Positions 1 through 8,451 of a stretch of DNA of 32,628 nucleotides are shown here, in pieces; positions within the stretch are counted from its first letter, which is position 1; the number at the start of each line of letters is the position of its first letter. Where the stretch lies: contig NZ_VSTH01000089.1 of NCBI RefSeq assembly GCF_008123965.1, positions 1 through 32,628 of the forward strand. The letters are read 5' to 3'. A model generated the notes under the pieces. That model was not told the DNA's origin, did no database searches, and saw only the letters and a program-made list of their open reading frames with translations. The position numbers and the translations under genes are program-made. The stretch is from Bradyrhizobium hipponense (GTDB lineage Bacteria > Pseudomonadota > Alphaproteobacteria > Rhizobiales > Xanthobacteraceae).

Positions 1-38
1 CACCCATAGGATCTACGAAAGCGGCGTAACCGTCGAGC

Positions 39-1295
39 TCAGCGCCCCATCGCCTGATAGATCAGCGTCTTCAGCGCCAGTTGAATCCGGCCGCGCTGCG
101 TCGGGGTCTGCACCATGAAGATCCCGAACAGATCGTCCTCGGGATCGATGAAGAAGAAGGTGCCGCCGACGCCGTCCCAACGATACTCGCCGAGCGGCCA
201 TGAGGTGCCCGGCGGCACCGAGGTGCGCACGGCAAAGCCAAGGCCGAAGCCGGAGCTCCCGCCCGGATAATAGTTCTGATCGCGCGCGACCTTGGTTTCG
301 GGCCCAATATGATCCGATGCCATCAGTGCAATGGTCTCGGGCTTGAGATAGCGCCGGCCTTCATAAGTGCCGCCATTGAGCAGCATCTGCGCGAAGCGGG
401 CGTAATCGCCGATCGTGCCGACCAGGCCGCCGCCGCCCGATTCCCATTTCAGCGGCCGCCTGACATCGCGGAGCTGCGTCGTCGCATTGATGTTGCGATC
501 GTCCGGCATCGGCTCGGCAACGCGCGGATATTTTGCGGGATCGGCGACATAGAACGCCGTCTCGGTCATGCCGAGCGGATCGAGCAGCCGCTCCTTTTCA
601 AACTGGAGCAGCGTCTTTCCGGAGATCACCTCGACGACGCGGCCAAGGACGTCCGTGGAAAAGCCGTAGTCCCACACCGTGCCTGGCTGCTCGACCAGCG
701 GCAGCGTGGCGATCTTGGCGGCAAAATCGGCGTTGGTCAGATCGCTGTTGAAGAGGTTGGCATCAGCATAAAGCTCGCGCACCATGCCGCCGCCGTAATA
801 GCCGTAAGGCAGTCCGGAAGTGTGCCGCAGCAGGTCCTTGATCGTGACCGGACGATCGAGGGGCTCCAGCGCCAGCGCGACCTTGCCGTCCTCGGCCTTC
901 TTTTCGACGCCGACCTTCATGCCGGCAAAAGCAGGAATGAATTTCGAGACGGGATCGTCGAGCGCGAGCTTGCCCTCCTCGACCAGCATCATCGCCATCA
1001 CGGAGGTGATCGGCTTCGACATCGAATAGAGCCGGAAGATCGTGTCCGCGCTCATTGAAATCTCGGTCGCGACATCGCGGACGCCGAAATTCTCGTAATA
1101 GATCGGCTTGCCGTGCTGCTGAAGCAGCAGGATGGCACCGGGAATCTTGCCGGTCGCGATCTCGTTCCTGATGTAGTCGGAGACTTTTGCCAGTCCCTCG
1201 GGCGAGAAATTGTGGGCGACACGCCCCTCGGAGCCCGCCTGTGCACCGATTGTACCGAACAGGAGCGCCGCGATCAGGGCGCGGCGCCCGCGCAT
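39..1295 (-). CDS. Serine hydrolase, beta-lactamase class C fold (paralogue 1)
   Basis: Predicted 418-residue secreted or periplasmic serine hydrolase of the beta-lactamase/penicillin-binding esterase fold (EstB/LACTB-like). An N-terminal hydrophobic stretch ending near AQA (residues 5-20) looks like a signal peptide. The catalytic S-x-x-K motif SMSK is at 91-94 and the Tyr motif YGFS at 210-213. The start is the ATG at 1295: it follows the upstream gene's stop after one base (TGA-C-ATG) and has GGAGA 7 bases before it. An in-frame ATG at 1316 would add seven residues before the signal peptide and overlap the neighbour. The gene is paralogous to the next one and probably in one operon with it. 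The substrate is unknown; esterase or peptidase activity is more likely than antibiotic resistance. Confidence 0.85.
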   Translation of the reverse strand: MRGRRALIAALLFGTIGAQAGSEGRVAHNFSPEGLAKVSDYIRNEIATGKIPGAILLLQQHGKPIYYENFGVRDVATEISMSADTIFRLYSMSKPITSVMAMMLVEEGKLALDDPVSKFIPAFAGMKVGVEKKAEDGKVALALEPLDRPVTIKDLLRHTSGLPYGYYGGGMVRELYADANLFNSDLTNADFAAKIATLPLVEQPGTVWDYGFSTDVLGRVVEVISGKTLLQFEKERLLDPLGMTETAFYVADPAKYPRVAEPMPDDRNINATTQLRDVRRPLKWESGGGGLVGTIGDYARFAQMLLNGGTYEGRRYLKPETIALMASDHIGPETKVARDQNYYPGGSSGFGLGFAVRTSVPPGTSWPLGEYRWDGVGGTFFFIDPEDDLFGIFMVQTPTQRGRIQLALKTLIYQAMGR

Positions 1296-1296
1296 G

Positions 1297-2583
1297 TCAA
1301 TTCTCCATGGCTTCATAAACCAACTGTTTCAATGTCCGCTGCACCCGTTGGCGTTCGGTCGGGGTCTGCTCCAGCAGGACGAAGAACATGTCCTGCTTGG
1401 GGTCGATCACGAAATAGCAGCCCGAGGCGCCGTCCCATTTCAATTCGCCGAGATCGCCGGGCGGCGGCGGCTTGGCATTGCCGGGATCGGTGCGAACCGC
1501 AAGGCCGAGGCCAAAGCCGAAACCGTCGCCGGGGAAGTAGAAATAGTCGCGATCGACGCCGGAGTTCGGGCCGACCTGGTCGGTCACCATCAGCTTGAAG
1601 GTCGCGGGCTTGAGGATGGTCTTGCCGTCGAGGCTGCCGCCGTTGAGCAGCATCTGCGCAAAGCGCTCATAATCGGCCATGGTCGTAACCATGCCGCCGC
1701 TCGCGAACTGGATTTTCTTGGCGACGGTTGGATCGTTGATGCGACCGACCCGGAAATCACTGTCGTTCGGCACCGGCTGGGCCAGCACCTTCTGCTTCTC
1801 GGGATCGGTGACGAAGAAGCCGGTGTCGACCATGCCGAGCGGGCCAAGCAGCTTCTCCCGCTCGATCTCCAGCAGCGGCTTGCCGGCCGCGACCTCCATG
1901 ACGCGCGCCAGGATGTCGGTGGAGTGGCCGTATTGCCACAACGCGCCCGGCTGGTTGTGCAGCGGCAGTTTTCCGATTCGCTCGGCAAACTCGGCGAGGT
2001 CGAAATCGCCGGCATAGATGTTGGCGTCGCGATAGGCCTTGCGGACCAGGCTGTCGCCATAGAAGCCATAGGTGACGCCCGAGGTGTGCGTCATCAAGTC
2101 GTGCACCGTCATCGGCCGGCTCGGTGGCACGAGCTCGAGCGACCTGGTACCGTCCTCGGCCTTCTTCTCGACGCCAACCTTCACATTGGCGAAGGACGGA
2201 ATGTATTTCGAGACGGGATCGTCGAGCTTGATCTTGCCGTCCTCGATCAACCGCACTGCAACGACAGAAGTGATCGCCTTGCTCATCGAGAACAAGCGGA
2301 AGATCGTCTTGTCCGTAATCGGCGCCTTGCTGACCACGTCCTGCACGCCGAAGGCTTCGCGATAGACCGGCTTGCCGTGCTGCTTGATCAGCACGGTTGC
2401 GCCGGCAATCTTGCCTGCCGCGACCTCGTTCTTGAAGAACTCGCTAATTTTGGCGAGCTTGTCCTGATTGAAATGAGCGCCTGCCGGGATCTCGTAAGTC
2501 CCTTCCGCGTTCGCGAGCGACGTCGCGCCAAACGACACCAGCGCGCCGCAGACGAGCGCACGCAGTCCAACATGTGAAATCAT
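1297..2583 (-). CDS. Serine hydrolase, beta-lactamase class C fold (paralogue 2)
   Basis: 428-residue paralogue of the adjacent serine hydrolase. A signal peptide is visible (residues 1-26, ending ANA). The catalytic SMSK is at 99-102 and the Tyr motif YGHS at 218-221. Both paralogues share the phrase VGVEKKAEDG, with basic residues uncommon elsewhere in this fold. The start at 2583 is chosen because it precedes the signal peptide and has a strong GGGGAGGGG ribosome site. The frame stays open to 2718, but that part looks non-coding. This is the first gene of the two-gene operon. A tandem duplication is the likely origin; I cannot assign a substrate. Confidence 0.86.
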   Translation of the reverse strand: MISHVGLRALVCGALVSFGATSLANAEGTYEIPAGAHFNQDKLAKISEFFKNEVAAGKIAGATVLIKQHGKPVYREAFGVQDVVSKAPITDKTIFRLFSMSKAITSVVAVRLIEDGKIKLDDPVSKYIPSFANVKVGVEKKAEDGTRSLELVPPSRPMTVHDLMTHTSGVTYGFYGDSLVRKAYRDANIYAGDFDLAEFAERIGKLPLHNQPGALWQYGHSTDILARVMEVAAGKPLLEIEREKLLGPLGMVDTGFFVTDPEKQKVLAQPVPNDSDFRVGRINDPTVAKKIQFASGGMVTTMADYERFAQMLLNGGSLDGKTILKPATFKLMVTDQVGPNSGVDRDYFYFPGDGFGFGLGLAVRTDPGNAKPPPPGDLGELKWDGASGCYFVIDPKQDMFFVLLEQTPTERQRVQRTLKQLVYEAMEN

Positions 2584-2626
2584 ATCCCCTCCCCGGAACA
2601 TGGTCCGGCGGAGTGTACTGACCGCG

Positions 2627-3181
2627 TCAATCGGCACAAGGGCCGCTGTGCCGCACAAGCGCCTCGGCGTGGAGCTTGGCGCTCGGCTCCGAGAAGCAGC
2701 AGAACACCACGCGGGCAACGGACGGTGCCAGGGGCAGCATTTCGATTGTCGTGCGGACGGCGATCTCGGCGGCCCGCTCGGCGGGAAAGCGATAGACGCC
2801 GGTCGAGATCGCGGGGAATGCCACAGAGGTCAGCTTATGCTCCCGGCACAGTTCGATCGCGCGGCGATAGCAGGAGGCTAGCAGATCGTCCTCACCGTGC
2901 GTGCCGCCATTCCAGACCGGCCCGACAGTGTGGATCACATGCGCGGCCTTGAGCCGATAGCCTTTGGTGATCTTGGCGTCGCCGGTTTTGCAGCCATGCA
3001 GCGTGCGGCACTCGGCGACCAGTTCGGGCCCGGCCGCCCGATGGATGGCGCCGTCCACGCCGCCCCCGCCAAGGAGCGACGTGTTGGCCGCGTTGACGAT
3101 GGCGTCAACGCCGAGCGTGGTGATGTCAGCAACGATGACCTCGAGCTGGGCGCTGCCGATCCGGCGCGTCAGCGTGGTCAA
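2627..3181 (-). CDS. Macro-domain protein (O-acetyl-ADP-ribose deacetylase type)
   Basis: 184-residue single macro domain. The ADP-ribose-binding signatures are clear: DAIVNAANTSLLGGGGVDGA near residues 26-45, HTVGPVW near 85, and the late loop AISTGVYRFP near 140. Family members of this size hydrolyse O-acetyl-ADP-ribose or remove mono-ADP-ribose from proteins or RNA in the cytoplasm. The start appears to be TTG at 3181, three bases after the grxD stop (TGA-CGC-TTG), without a clear ribosome site. No internal ATG falls before the first conserved strand, so translation is probably coupled to grxD. That arrangement suggests a link to redox or stress physiology, which is inference only. Confidence 0.88.
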   Translation of the reverse strand: MTTLTRRIGSAQLEVIVADITTLGVDAIVNAANTSLLGGGGVDGAIHRAAGPELVAECRTLHGCKTGDAKITKGYRLKAAHVIHTVGPVWNGGTHGEDDLLASCYRRAIELCREHKLTSVAFPAISTGVYRFPAERAAEIAVRTTIEMLPLAPSVARVVFCCFSEPSAKLHAEALVRHSGPCAD

Positions 3182-3184
3182 GCG

Positions 3185-3517
3185 TCAGGCCGCAGCGTTG
3201 ACCGCAACGCCCTTCTCGGAGAAGAGCTGCTGCAATTCGCCGGCCTGGAACATCTCGCGGATGATGTCGCAGCCACCGACGAACTCGCCCTTGACGTAGA
3301 GCTGAGGAATCGTCGGCCAGTTCGAAAAGGTCTTGATGCCGTTGCGCAGTTCGGCCGATTCGAGGACGTTGAGGCCCTTATAGCCGACGCCGAGATGGTC
3401 GAGGATCTGGACGACCTGGCCGGAGAAGCCGCACTGCGGAAATTGCGGCGTGCCCTTCATGAACAGAACCACGTCGTTCGACTTAACTTCGTTACCGATG
3501 AATTCCTCGATGCTCAT
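3185..3517 (-). CDS. grxD: Monothiol glutaredoxin, Grx4 family
   Basis: Cytoplasmic CGFS glutaredoxin of about 110 residues that carries or transfers [2Fe-2S] clusters, usually together with BolA. The CGFS active site is at residues 29-32, after the conserved MKGTPQFPQ. The glutathione-binding WPTIPQLYVKGEFVGGCD stretch follows. The start at 3517 (MSIEEF) has AGGA seven bases upstream. Another ATG at 3523 is possible but sits too close to that site. A bolA gene is at 7560-7814 on the same strand, separated by other genes. The macro-domain gene follows after three bases. Confidence 0.95.
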   Translation of the reverse strand: MSIEEFIGNEVKSNDVVLFMKGTPQFPQCGFSGQVVQILDHLGVGYKGLNVLESAELRNGIKTFSNWPTIPQLYVKGEFVGGCDIIREMFQAGELQQLFSEKGVAVNAAA

Positions 3518-3713
3518 ATCCATGTCCTTCCGGGGCGGAGCCCTCAACGATCAACTCGGGCCGGCTCAGCCAATTTAACCCGATACCTGTCTATATATGT
3601 AGCCCAAACCGTTGTGCATCCAAAGTAAAATGGCGGCGACGGGGCTCGGACGGCCGATCCGAAACCCAGCCCGGGGCATGGCCTGATGACGCTAATATCA
3701 TTACCGAGGAGGA

Positions 3714-3742
3714 CTTTCATACCGTAACGGAGCCCCTATCTA
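3714..3742 (+). promoter_or_regulatory. Candidate egtB promoter with CCCCTATCTAGG -10 region
   Basis: A -10-like TATCTA (3737-3742) lies inside CCCCTATCTAGG, with CTTTCA 17 bases upstream as a weak -35. The same 12-mer occurs upstream of the DUF1476 gene at about 18466-18477, again with a 17-base spacer to a TTG-type -35. The predicted leader to the egtB GTG is about 60 bases. This is a visual match only. Confidence 0.38.
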
Positions 3743-3808
3743 GGACGAACCTTGGTTTTGGAACCGGGCAACGCCAACAACGTTCTCTTGTCCTGTCTGG
3801 AGAAAAAC

Positions 3809-5056
3809 GTGACGAAACAAGCCTCCGCTACGGCCGCCCCCGCGCTTTCGTCAGAGGTGTCCGCTCCGGGCAGCCTCGCCCAGTCCTTGGAGGACGCGTT
3901 TCTCACCGTCCGCAACGAGACCGAACGCCGGGTTGCGCCGCTATCGCCCGAGGACCAGCAGATCCAGTCCATGCCGGATGCGAGCCCGACAAAATGGCAC
4001 CGCGCCCACACCACCTGGTTCTGGGAGCAATTCGTGCTCGGCGAGCACTGTCCGGACTACCGGCCCTTCCATCCCGATTTCGCGTTCCTGTTCAATTCCT
4101 ATTACGTCAGCGCAGGCCCCCGTCACGCCCGGCATCGCCGCGGCGACATCACCCGGCCGAGCGCCGATCAGGTCGGCGCCTATCGCAAACATGTGGACTC
4201 GGCGGTCGTGAAATTCTTTCGCGAGGCGGGCGAGGACAAGCTTCAGGCCATCGCGCCGCTGGTCGAGGTCGGGCTCAATCACGAGCAACAGCACCAGGAA
4301 TTGATGTTCACCGACATCCTGCACGCCTTCGCCCAGAACCCGATTCCGCCGGCCTACGATCCGGACTGGCGCTTTCCGGCCTCGACGCGCACGGGTGAGG
4401 ACTGGCTGACGCTGAACGAGGGCATCCATACCGTCGGCCATGTCGACGACAGTTTTCATTTTGACAATGAGAAGCCGGCACACCGCGCCCTGGTCGGCCC
4501 GGTCAGGATCGCACGCAATCTCGTCACCAATGGCGAATGGCTCGCGTTCATGCGCGACGGCGGCTATCGGACCGCAACTCTCTGGCTGATGGACGGTTTT
4601 GCTGCCGTGAACAGCGAAGGCTGGGAGGTCCCGGGTCATTGGCGCGAGATCGACGGCGAGTGGCATGTCATGACGCTGGCCGGCCTCAAGCCGGTCGATC
4701 CCGACGCGCCGGTCTGCCATGTCAGCTATTACGAAGCCGACGCGTTCGCCCGCTGGGCCGGAAAACATCTGCCGACCGAGATGGAATGGGAGGTCGCCGC
4801 GCGCACCGGCCAGCTCAACGATGCCTTTGGCATCGCCTGGCAGTGGACGCGTAGCTCATACGCGCCCTATCCGGGCTATCGCGCCATCGAGGGCGCGCTC
4901 GGCGAGTACAACGGCAAGTTCATGATCAACCAGCTGGTACTGCGCGGCTCCTCGCTGGCAACGCCTGACGGTCACAGCCGCGTCACCTATCGCAACTTCT
5001 TCTATCCGCATCATCGTTGGCAATTCACGGGATTGCGGCTCGCCGATTACGACTAA
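3809..5056 (+). CDS. egtB: Ergothioneine sulfoxide synthase EgtB
   Basis: 415-residue non-haem iron enzyme that joins hercynine to a cysteine-type thiol with O2, the central C-S bond-forming step of ergothioneine synthesis. The N-terminal DinB-like domain supplies the iron ligands: HRAH at 64-67 and HEQQHQE at 158-164 (His158 and His162). The C-terminal FGE-sulfatase-like domain ends in the typical RNFFYPHHRWQFTGLRLA. The start is GTG at 3809, with GGAG six bases upstream. A TTG at 3752 in the same frame would add 19 unconserved residues. egtD follows 50 bases downstream. No egtA, egtC or egtE is present in the window, so the sulfur donor and final lyase must be encoded elsewhere or differ from the mycobacterial route. 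Confidence 0.95.
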   Translation: MTKQASATAAPALSSEVSAPGSLAQSLEDAFLTVRNETERRVAPLSPEDQQIQSMPDASPTKWHRAHTTWFWEQFVLGEHCPDYRPFHPDFAFLFNSYYVSAGPRHARHRRGDITRPSADQVGAYRKHVDSAVVKFFREAGEDKLQAIAPLVEVGLNHEQQHQELMFTDILHAFAQNPIPPAYDPDWRFPASTRTGEDWLTLNEGIHTVGHVDDSFHFDNEKPAHRALVGPVRIARNLVTNGEWLAFMRDGGYRTATLWLMDGFAAVNSEGWEVPGHWREIDGEWHVMTLAGLKPVDPDAPVCHVSYYEADAFARWAGKHLPTEMEWEVAARTGQLNDAFGIAWQWTRSSYAPYPGYRAIEGALGEYNGKFMINQLVLRGSSLATPDGHSRVTYRNFFYPHHRWQFTGLRLADYD

Positions 5057-5106
5057 TTCTCATCCGACGACAACCGCGCGCCGGACAGCGCGTTCAGGAG
5101 AGTATC

Positions 5107-6078
5107 ATGAATGTGCATGGCAGCGCTTTGGCCGAAGCCCATCTTCCCGATGAGCAGACGACGGCATTCGCCCGCGAAGCCATCGAGGATTTGTCGCGGC
5201 AGCCGAAGAAACTGTCGCCGAAATATTTCTACGACGCGACCGGATCGGAATTGTTCGAGGCGATCACGCGCCTGCCTGAATATTATCCGACGCGCACGGA
5301 GCTTGCGATCCTGAGGGAGCGCGGCGGCGAGATCACGAAGATCATTCCGGGGCATGCAGCGCTGGTCGAGTTCGGCGCCGGCGCCACGACAAAGGTTCGT
5401 CTGCTGCTCAACCACTGCAAGTTCGCAGCCTATGTGCCCGTCGACATCTCCGGCGACTTCCTGAAGGCGCAGGCGAACGGCCTGAAGCGGGATTTCCCGT
5501 CGCTCGGTATCCATCCGGTGGCAGCCGACTTCACAACGCCGTTCGAGCTGCCCAAGGCGGTCGCATCGATGCCGAAGGTCGGCTTCTTCCCCGGCTCGAC
5601 CATCGGCAATTTCGAGCCGCAGGAGGCCCAGGCCTTCCTGAAGAGCGCCCGCACGATTCTCGGCCGGGGCGCGCAGATGATCATCGGCGCCGACCTGGAG
5701 AAAGAGGAGCGCGTGCTGCACGACGCCTACAACGACGCCGCCGGTATCACCGCGCGCTTCAACCTCAATGTGCTGGTGCGCATCAACCGCGAGCTCGGCG
5801 GCAATTTCGACCTCTCCGCCTTCACCCATCGCGCGATCTATAACCGCGAGCGGCATCGAATAGAGATGCATCTGATCAGCAAGAAAAGCCAGACCGTGCG
5901 CATGCTCGGCACGAGCTTCTCATTCCGGGCGGGTGAGAGCATCCATACCGAGAACAGCTACAAATACAGCCTCGAGCGTTTTGCTGCGCTGGCGCAAGGA
6001 GCCGGCTGGCGCGTGCGCGAGACCTGGACGGACGCGGGGAAGATGTTCTCCGTGCATGCTCTGGAGGTGGCGGAGTAG
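5107..6078 (+). CDS. egtD: L-histidine N-alpha-methyltransferase EgtD
   Basis: 323-residue SAM-dependent enzyme that trimethylates histidine to hercynine, the substrate of EgtB. Diagnostic segments are YFYDATGSELFEAI (40-53), the LPEYYPTRTE block (56-65), and the SAM-binding loop VEFGAGATTK (87-96). The late segment HTENSYKYS is the usual EgtD C-terminal signature. The start at 5107 is supported by AGGAG six bases upstream. The frame is open to 5017, but that part overlaps the end of egtB and is not conserved. It forms a two-gene operon with egtB. Transcription probably ends in the palindromic repeats at 6102-6235. Confidence 0.96.
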   Translation: MNVHGSALAEAHLPDEQTTAFAREAIEDLSRQPKKLSPKYFYDATGSELFEAITRLPEYYPTRTELAILRERGGEITKIIPGHAALVEFGAGATTKVRLLLNHCKFAAYVPVDISGDFLKAQANGLKRDFPSLGIHPVAADFTTPFELPKAVASMPKVGFFPGSTIGNFEPQEAQAFLKSARTILGRGAQMIIGADLEKEERVLHDAYNDAAGITARFNLNVLVRINRELGGNFDLSAFTHRAIYNRERHRIEMHLISKKSQTVRMLGTSFSFRAGESIHTENSYKYSLERFAALAQGAGWRVRETWTDAGKMFSVHALEVAE

Positions 6079-6101
6079 AAATTCCGCCGTTTCCTGCGGC
6101 G

Positions 6102-6235
6102 CATCCTTCGAGACGCCCGCCTTAGGCGGGCTCCTCAGGATGAGGACGGAGTGCGTGGCAGCAGTTTCAACGGGCACCGGCGCTGACTAGCCTCATCCTG
6201 AGGAGACCGCGGAGCGGTCGTCTCGAAGGACGAGG
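6102..6235. repeat. Two oppositely oriented palindromic repeats (CATCCT..TCGAGACG family)
   Basis: Two copies of one palindromic element lie between the convergent ends of egtD and the LtrA gene. Copy 1 (6102-6142) reads CATCCTTCGAGACG, then a hairpin of CGCCCGCC-TTA-GGCGGGC, then CTCCTCAGGATG. Copy 2 (6191-6235) is the same element inverted, starting CCTCATCCTGAGGAG and ending TCTCGAAGGACGAGG. Further copies are at 17082-17190. Such elements occur between genes, especially convergent ones, and may act as bidirectional terminators or mRNA ends. This is inferred from position. Confidence 0.8.
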
Positions 6236-6292
6236 CGCGCGCCCGGGCCGCTCCAGGAGTCTCTATCCGATTGGCCTGTGGCCGGCTGCGCC

Positions 6293-7486
6293 TCAATGCT
6301 CTTCCGCCTCCTCGCCCTTCGACCCGAGCGACACCGACTCCCACACCGCGACCACGATCATGATCACCGTTGTCACGACGGACAGCCATAGCGGCGAGAG
6401 ATCAGCCGCAAACCAGCTCAGCGCCAGAAGCAGGATGATGCCGATGCCGTGCGACAGCTGGAGGAAGCCGCGGATCGCGTGCTTGAACAGGATGGTGCCG
6501 GTCAGGAATACCAGCGGCCCGCCGACCGTGCTCACGATGGTGCGGATGTCGGAATGGCCGCTCGGATGCTTCAGCACCAGTTCGTCCGAGACCGCGGCCA
6601 GGATGATGCCCGCGACGATCGGCATGTGCAGATAGGTATAGGCGAGCCGCGCCAGGCGGCCGGATTCGGCGGTCTTCGATATCCGCTCAGCGCCGGCCTC
6701 CGCGCCCTTGTGGAAGTAGATCCACCACATCGCGATGCTGCCGACCAGCGCCGACACGAAGGCAAGAATGTTGTCCGCGGTCCAGTCCAGTTCGGCGAAG
6801 GTCGCGCCATTGACGACGACGGCCTCGCCGAGCGCGATGATGACGAACAGGGAGCAGCGCTCCGCCATGTGGCCGCCTTCGACGGCCCAGGCCTCGATCG
6901 ACGAAAACCCCAGCTTCGGGACCCAGAAGCGTGCCGCCGGTGAGATGTACTCCCAGGTGACCGCCGCGATCCACAGCCATAGCCGCGTCTCGCCCTCGAT
7001 AAAACCGCCTGCGATCCACAGCACGGCAGAGATCGAGAGCCACGTCAGGATGCGAATGGCGTTATGGCGGACCTGTTGCCGATGGCGCGGGGTTGCGAAT
7101 AGCCAGAACGCCGTACGTCCAACCTGCATGGTCGCGTAGGCAATCGCAAACCACAGGCCGCGCCCCTCGAACGCGGTCGGGATCGTGGTCGACAGCACGA
7201 GGCCGCCCAGCATCATCAGGAAGAGCAGGATGCGGACCGGCGTCAGCTCGGGATTGAGCCAGTTGGTGACCCACGCGGTGTAGACCCACACCCACCACAC
7301 GGCCAGAAACAGCACCGTGACGTGTACCGCGCCGAGCGGCGTAAAGTGGTGCAGCAGCGTATGGGAGACTTGCGTGATGGCGAAGACGAACACGAGGTCG
7401 AAGAACAGCTCGGCGTTGGTGACGCGGCTGTGCTGGTTCGGCACGATGACGCGAAACATCGCACCGCGAGGATTATCCGCAGCCAT
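6293..7486 (-). CDS. Low-temperature-requirement A (LtrA) family membrane protein
   Basis: 397-residue polytopic inner-membrane protein with roughly ten hydrophobic segments. The N-terminus carries the family signature NAELFFDLVFVFAITQVSH (about residues 24-42). Conserved acidic and His residues lie between helices, such as EGGHMAERCSLFVIIALGEA near 205-225. The gene reads toward egtD, and a GGGGGAC ribosome site precedes the ATG at 7486. LtrA was named from a Listeria cold-growth mutant; its biochemical role is unknown. Nothing in the neighbourhood fixes its function. Confidence 0.9.
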   Translation of the reverse strand: MAADNPRGAMFRVIVPNQHSRVTNAELFFDLVFVFAITQVSHTLLHHFTPLGAVHVTVLFLAVWWVWVYTAWVTNWLNPELTPVRILLFLMMLGGLVLSTTIPTAFEGRGLWFAIAYATMQVGRTAFWLFATPRHRQQVRHNAIRILTWLSISAVLWIAGGFIEGETRLWLWIAAVTWEYISPAARFWVPKLGFSSIEAWAVEGGHMAERCSLFVIIALGEAVVVNGATFAELDWTADNILAFVSALVGSIAMWWIYFHKGAEAGAERISKTAESGRLARLAYTYLHMPIVAGIILAAVSDELVLKHPSGHSDIRTIVSTVGGPLVFLTGTILFKHAIRGFLQLSHGIGIILLLALSWFAADLSPLWLSVVTTVIMIVVAVWESVSLGSKGEEAEEH

Positions 7487-7513
7487 CGTCGTCCCCCGCT
7501 CTCGCGATCAGGT

Positions 7514-7571
7514 CAGGTGCTCGTCAGATCAAGTACTCGTCAAATCTTAAGTACCTGGCTTAAGTACTTGG
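7514..7571. repeat. Four contiguous short tandem units at the bolA 3' end
   Basis: Two 16-base units (7514-7529 and 7530-7545, pattern CARGTRCTCGTCARAT) are followed directly by two 13-base units (7546-7558 and 7559-7571, CTTAAGTACYTGG). All share a GTAC or GTGC core. The bolA stop codon (7560-7562) lies in the last unit. The block fills most of the space between bolA and the LtrA gene start at 7486. Confidence 0.75.
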
Positions 7572-7814
7572 CACCCCGGGTCCGCCAGGAACCCCGGTTT
7601 GCAGTGCCAGCGCGTGCAGCACGCCGCCCATCTGGCCGCGCAGCGACTGATAGACGATCTGGTGCTGCTGGACGCGCGATTTGCCGCGGAACGATTCCGA
7701 GATCACGGTCGCGGCATAGTGGTCGCCATCGCCGGCGAGGTCACGGATGGTCACCTCGGCATCGGGGATCGCTGCCTTGATCATCGCCTCGATATCGTGG
7801 GCGTCCATTGGCAT
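7560..7814 (-). CDS. bolA: BolA family protein
   Basis: 84-residue BolA-like protein. BolA proteins pair with CGFS monothiol glutaredoxins to hold or move [2Fe-2S] clusters, and some bind DNA. The family core is visible: DAEVTIRDLAGDGDHYAATV followed by SFRGKSRVQQHQIVYQSL, with the conserved His of HYAATV and the RVQQHQIVY helix. Starts at 7814 (MPMDAHDI) or 7808 are possible; GGAG lies ten bases before the first. grxD lies about 4 kb away on the same strand, which fits a Grx-BolA partnership. Its C-terminus ends inside a small tandem repeat block. Confidence 0.92.
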   Translation of the reverse strand: MPMDAHDIEAMIKAAIPDAEVTIRDLAGDGDHYAATVISESFRGKSRVQQHQIVYQSLRGQMGGVLHALALQTGVPGGPGVPST

Positions 7815-8026
7815 TCGGGTCTTGCTCCTAATCTCGGCTGCAAATCAGCCTCGGCGTCGAATCGCTGCCGGGGTCCGGATCAGCAAAGCCAAACTTGCCG
7901 GCAGGGCCAAACTTAGCGTGAACAGCCTTCTACGTCACGCCTTGAGGCACTATATCGGTGATCCGACCAGGATAAAGGCACGACAAAGTGCCGCGCACGG
8001 CAGATTGATCGAAAAGGCGTGAAGTC

Positions 8027-8386
8027 ATGAAACTTCCAGGGCCTGACCACCCCATCACCATCACCCCGACCGCCCGGCGTATCCGCGTCACGGCGGGCGA
8101 CATCGTGATCGCCGAGACCACCAAGGCGCTGACGCTGAAGGAGGCCAAATATCCGGCGGTGCAATATGTGCCGCGGGAAGACGCCAACATGGCGCTGCTC
8201 GAGCGCACCGACCGCGTCACGCATTGCCCCTACAAGGGGGATGCGAGCTATTACAGTATCAAGGCCGACGGCAAGACGCTCGACAACGCGATCTGGACCT
8301 ATGAGACGCCCTTCCCCGCAATGGCGGAGATTTCCGGGCATCTCGCCTTCTATCCGGACAAGGTGAAGATCGAGGAGGTGGGGTAA
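8027..8386 (+). CDS. DUF427 domain protein
   Basis: 119-residue DUF427 protein. Typical blocks are RRIRVTAGDIVIAETTKAL near residue 20, the Tyr-rich PAVQYVPREDANMALLE near 43-59, and HCPYKGDASYY near 66-76. The family folds as a small beta-barrel and has no established function. The start ATG at 8027 is the only plausible one. It is divergent from bolA, with a 212-base interval between them that probably holds both promoters; I found no convincing motif there. Confidence 0.9.
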   Translation: MKLPGPDHPITITPTARRIRVTAGDIVIAETTKALTLKEAKYPAVQYVPREDANMALLERTDRVTHCPYKGDASYYSIKADGKTLDNAIWTYETPFPAMAEISGHLAFYPDKVKIEEVG

Positions 8387-8451
8387 GCTCACGGTGCAGC
8401 TGTGAAGCCGGGCGATCATGGATCGCCTCCTCTCAGTCGATAAGGCACAAG

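Noticed and set aside
39..2583. Antibiotic-resistance beta-lactamases
   Set aside because: The fold and SxxK motif are shared with many esterases and peptidases; nothing in sequence or context indicates beta-lactam resistance.
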